From KBS50 sp042434095 (GTDB taxonomy: Bacteria; Actinomycetota; Actinomycetes; Mycobacteriales; Micromonosporaceae), in assembly GCF_042434095.1 (NCBI RefSeq), contig NZ_JBHLUE010000016.1, positions 124,001 through 188,000 of the forward strand: DNA of 64,000 nt. Reading direction: 5' to 3'. The notes below the pieces were generated by a model. It searched no databases. It was not told where the DNA came from and worked only from the letters and a program-made list of their open reading frames with translations. Within the stretch, counting starts at the first letter, position 1. The number at the start of each line of letters is the position of its first letter. Shown in pieces: positions 63,096 to 64,000 of the stretch. A program made the position numbers and the translations under genes.

Positions 63096-64000
63096 TCCCG
63101 CCCCAGATCGCGGTGGTGCGCGTGGGCCGACAGTCGCAGCTCGCGCAGCTGCTCAGCCAGCTCCTCCGCGATGGCCACGCTGCGATGCTTGCCCCCGGTG
63201 CAGCCGACCGCCACGGTGAGGTAGCGCTTGCCCTCCCGCTCGAAGCCGCCGGCCGTCACCCCGATCAGCCGCGCGTACGTCTCGACGAAGCTCACCGCGC
63301 CGGGCTGGTCCAGCACGTACCGGCTGACGGCCTCGTCCCGGCCGGTGTGCTCGCGCAGCTCCGGAACCCAGTACGGGTTGGGCAGGAAGCGAGCGTCCAG
63401 CACGAAGTCGGCGTCCGGCGGCAGGCCGTACTTGAAGCCGAAGGAGAGCACCGTCACCCGCAGCCGGCGGGCGTCCTCGCCGCCGAACAGCTCCTCCACC
63501 CGGCTGCGCAGCTGGTTGACGTTGAGATGGCTGGTGTCGATGATCACGTCGGCGAGGTCGCGGGCCTCCTCCAGCAGGCCGCGCTCGACCGCGATGCCGT
63601 CGGCCAGCCGGCCGTCCCCCTGCAGCGGGTGGGAGCGGCGGACGCTCTCGAACCGCCGGATCAGCACCTCGTCGTCGGCGTCCACGAAGACCACCCGGGG
63701 GCTGAAGCCGCGATCCTTGAGCGCGCGGATGGCCCCGGCGAGGTCGGTGGAGAAGGCCCGGCTCCGCACGTCCAGCACCATGGCCGTACGCCGGGCGGCG
63801 CCGCCGGCGCGCAGCGCGAGCTCGGCCATGTCCAGCATGAGCGCCTGCGGCAGGTTGTCCACCACGTAGAAGCCGACATTTTCCAGGGCCCGCGCCACGG
63901 TGCTGCGGCCGCCGCCGGAGACGCCGGTCACCACCACCAGCGTGGTGTCCTGCTCGGGTTCTCCGGCCGTGTTCCCGCCGTGCGACCCGTGCGCCGTCCG
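63092..64000 (-). CDS. rapZ: RNase adapter/nucleotide-binding protein RapZ, 5' partial
   Basis: The frame runs to the window edge without a stop, so the start codon lies beyond base 64000; GTG codons at about 63937 are internal. P-loop variant VVVTGVSGGGRSTVARALE has Arg instead of the usual Lys, as in other actinobacteria. The C-terminal domain shows FGFKYGLPPDADFVLDARFL, YVLDQPGAV and VAVGCTGGKHRSVAIAEEL. Family members bind nucleotides; RapZ controls GlmZ in E. coli, a role not expected here. First visible gene of rapZ-yvcK-whiA. Confidence 0.94.
   Translation of the reverse strand, partial: RTAHGSHGGNTAGEPEQDTTLVVVTGVSGGGRSTVARALENVGFYVVDNLPQALMLDMAELALRAGGAARRTAMVLDVRSRAFSTDLAGAIRALKDRGFSPRVVFVDADDEVLIRRFESVRRSHPLQGDGRLADGIAVERGLLEEARDLADVIIDTSHLNVNQLRSRVEELFGGEDARRLRVTVLSFGFKYGLPPDADFVLDARFLPNPYWVPELREHTGRDEAVSRYVLDQPGAVSFVETYARLIGVTAGGFEREGKRYLTVAVGCTGGKHRSVAIAEELAEQLRELRLSAHAHHRDLGRE

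Overview
The window is a 64-kb piece of chromosome from a high-GC actinomycete, almost certainly of the family Micromonosporaceae (Micromonospora-like). Evidence: very GC-rich codon third positions, frequent GTG (and one TTG) starts, many apparently leaderless genes, a cvnABCD conservon, sufR-sufBDC-Rieske-sufSU, ctaA/ctaB, tkt-tal-pgi-zwf-opcA-pgl and rapZ-yvcK-whiA-gap-pgk-tpiA-secG in actinobacterial order, an F420-type PPOX protein, and a roughly 50-bp intergenic repeat present three times. No tRNA, rRNA, CRISPR array, transposase or prophage gene was seen. Both window ends cut a gene.

Layout. 1-8.3 kb: end of a secreted penicillin-acylase-type hydrolase with a discoidin domain, a membrane FtsH protease, FolD, a hypothetical gene, a TetR repressor divergent from an aldo/keto reductase, and a VOC protein. 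8.4-11.3 kb: aconitase. 11.4-20.5 kb, all minus strand: a cytochrome P450, a class I terpene synthase and a class II diterpene cyclase (a compact diterpenoid operon) followed by a complete conservon (sensor kinase CvnA with a long repetitive tail, roadblock CvnB, DUF742 CvnC, GTPase CvnD). 20.7-23.4 kb: DUF2630 protein, HAD phosphatase, carbon-nitrogen hydrolase divergent from an AcnR-like TetR regulator. 23.4-25.7 kb: three overlapping genes, namely a TIGR04222-type membrane protein with a Cys/Gly-repeat tail, a DUF692 (MNIO) enzyme and a small DUF2063-like partner. This is the best candidate for a poorly described peptide or protein modification system.

25.8-36.9 kb: accessory and housekeeping singletons (SDR, mini membrane protein, Mug glycosylase, SET-domain methyltransferase, zinc-ribbon protein, ABC exporter, crotonase, small HTH protein, ABC-F ATPase, neutral zinc metallopeptidase, PPOX protein, AlkD-type glycosylase, LysE exporter). 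37.1-43.9 kb: the SUF iron-sulfur operon under SufR. 44-47.5 kb: heme A pathway genes ctaA and ctaB flanking an ATP-grasp protein. 47.7-56.3 kb: pentose-phosphate operon. 56.4-57.2 kb: FkbM-type methyltransferase. 57.3-64 kb: secG, triose-phosphate glycolysis genes, WhiA, YvcK and the end of RapZ.

The core genes form a metabolic block: glycolysis and the pentose-phosphate pathway supply NADPH and triose phosphates, SUF supplies clusters for enzymes such as aconitase, and CtaA/CtaB make heme A for cytochrome oxidase. tkt and gap carry nearly identical -10 regions, which suggests shared control. Intergenic space is marked by strong inverted repeats at convergent gene ends and by GC-rich tandem repeats, several of which have expanded in frame inside proteins.
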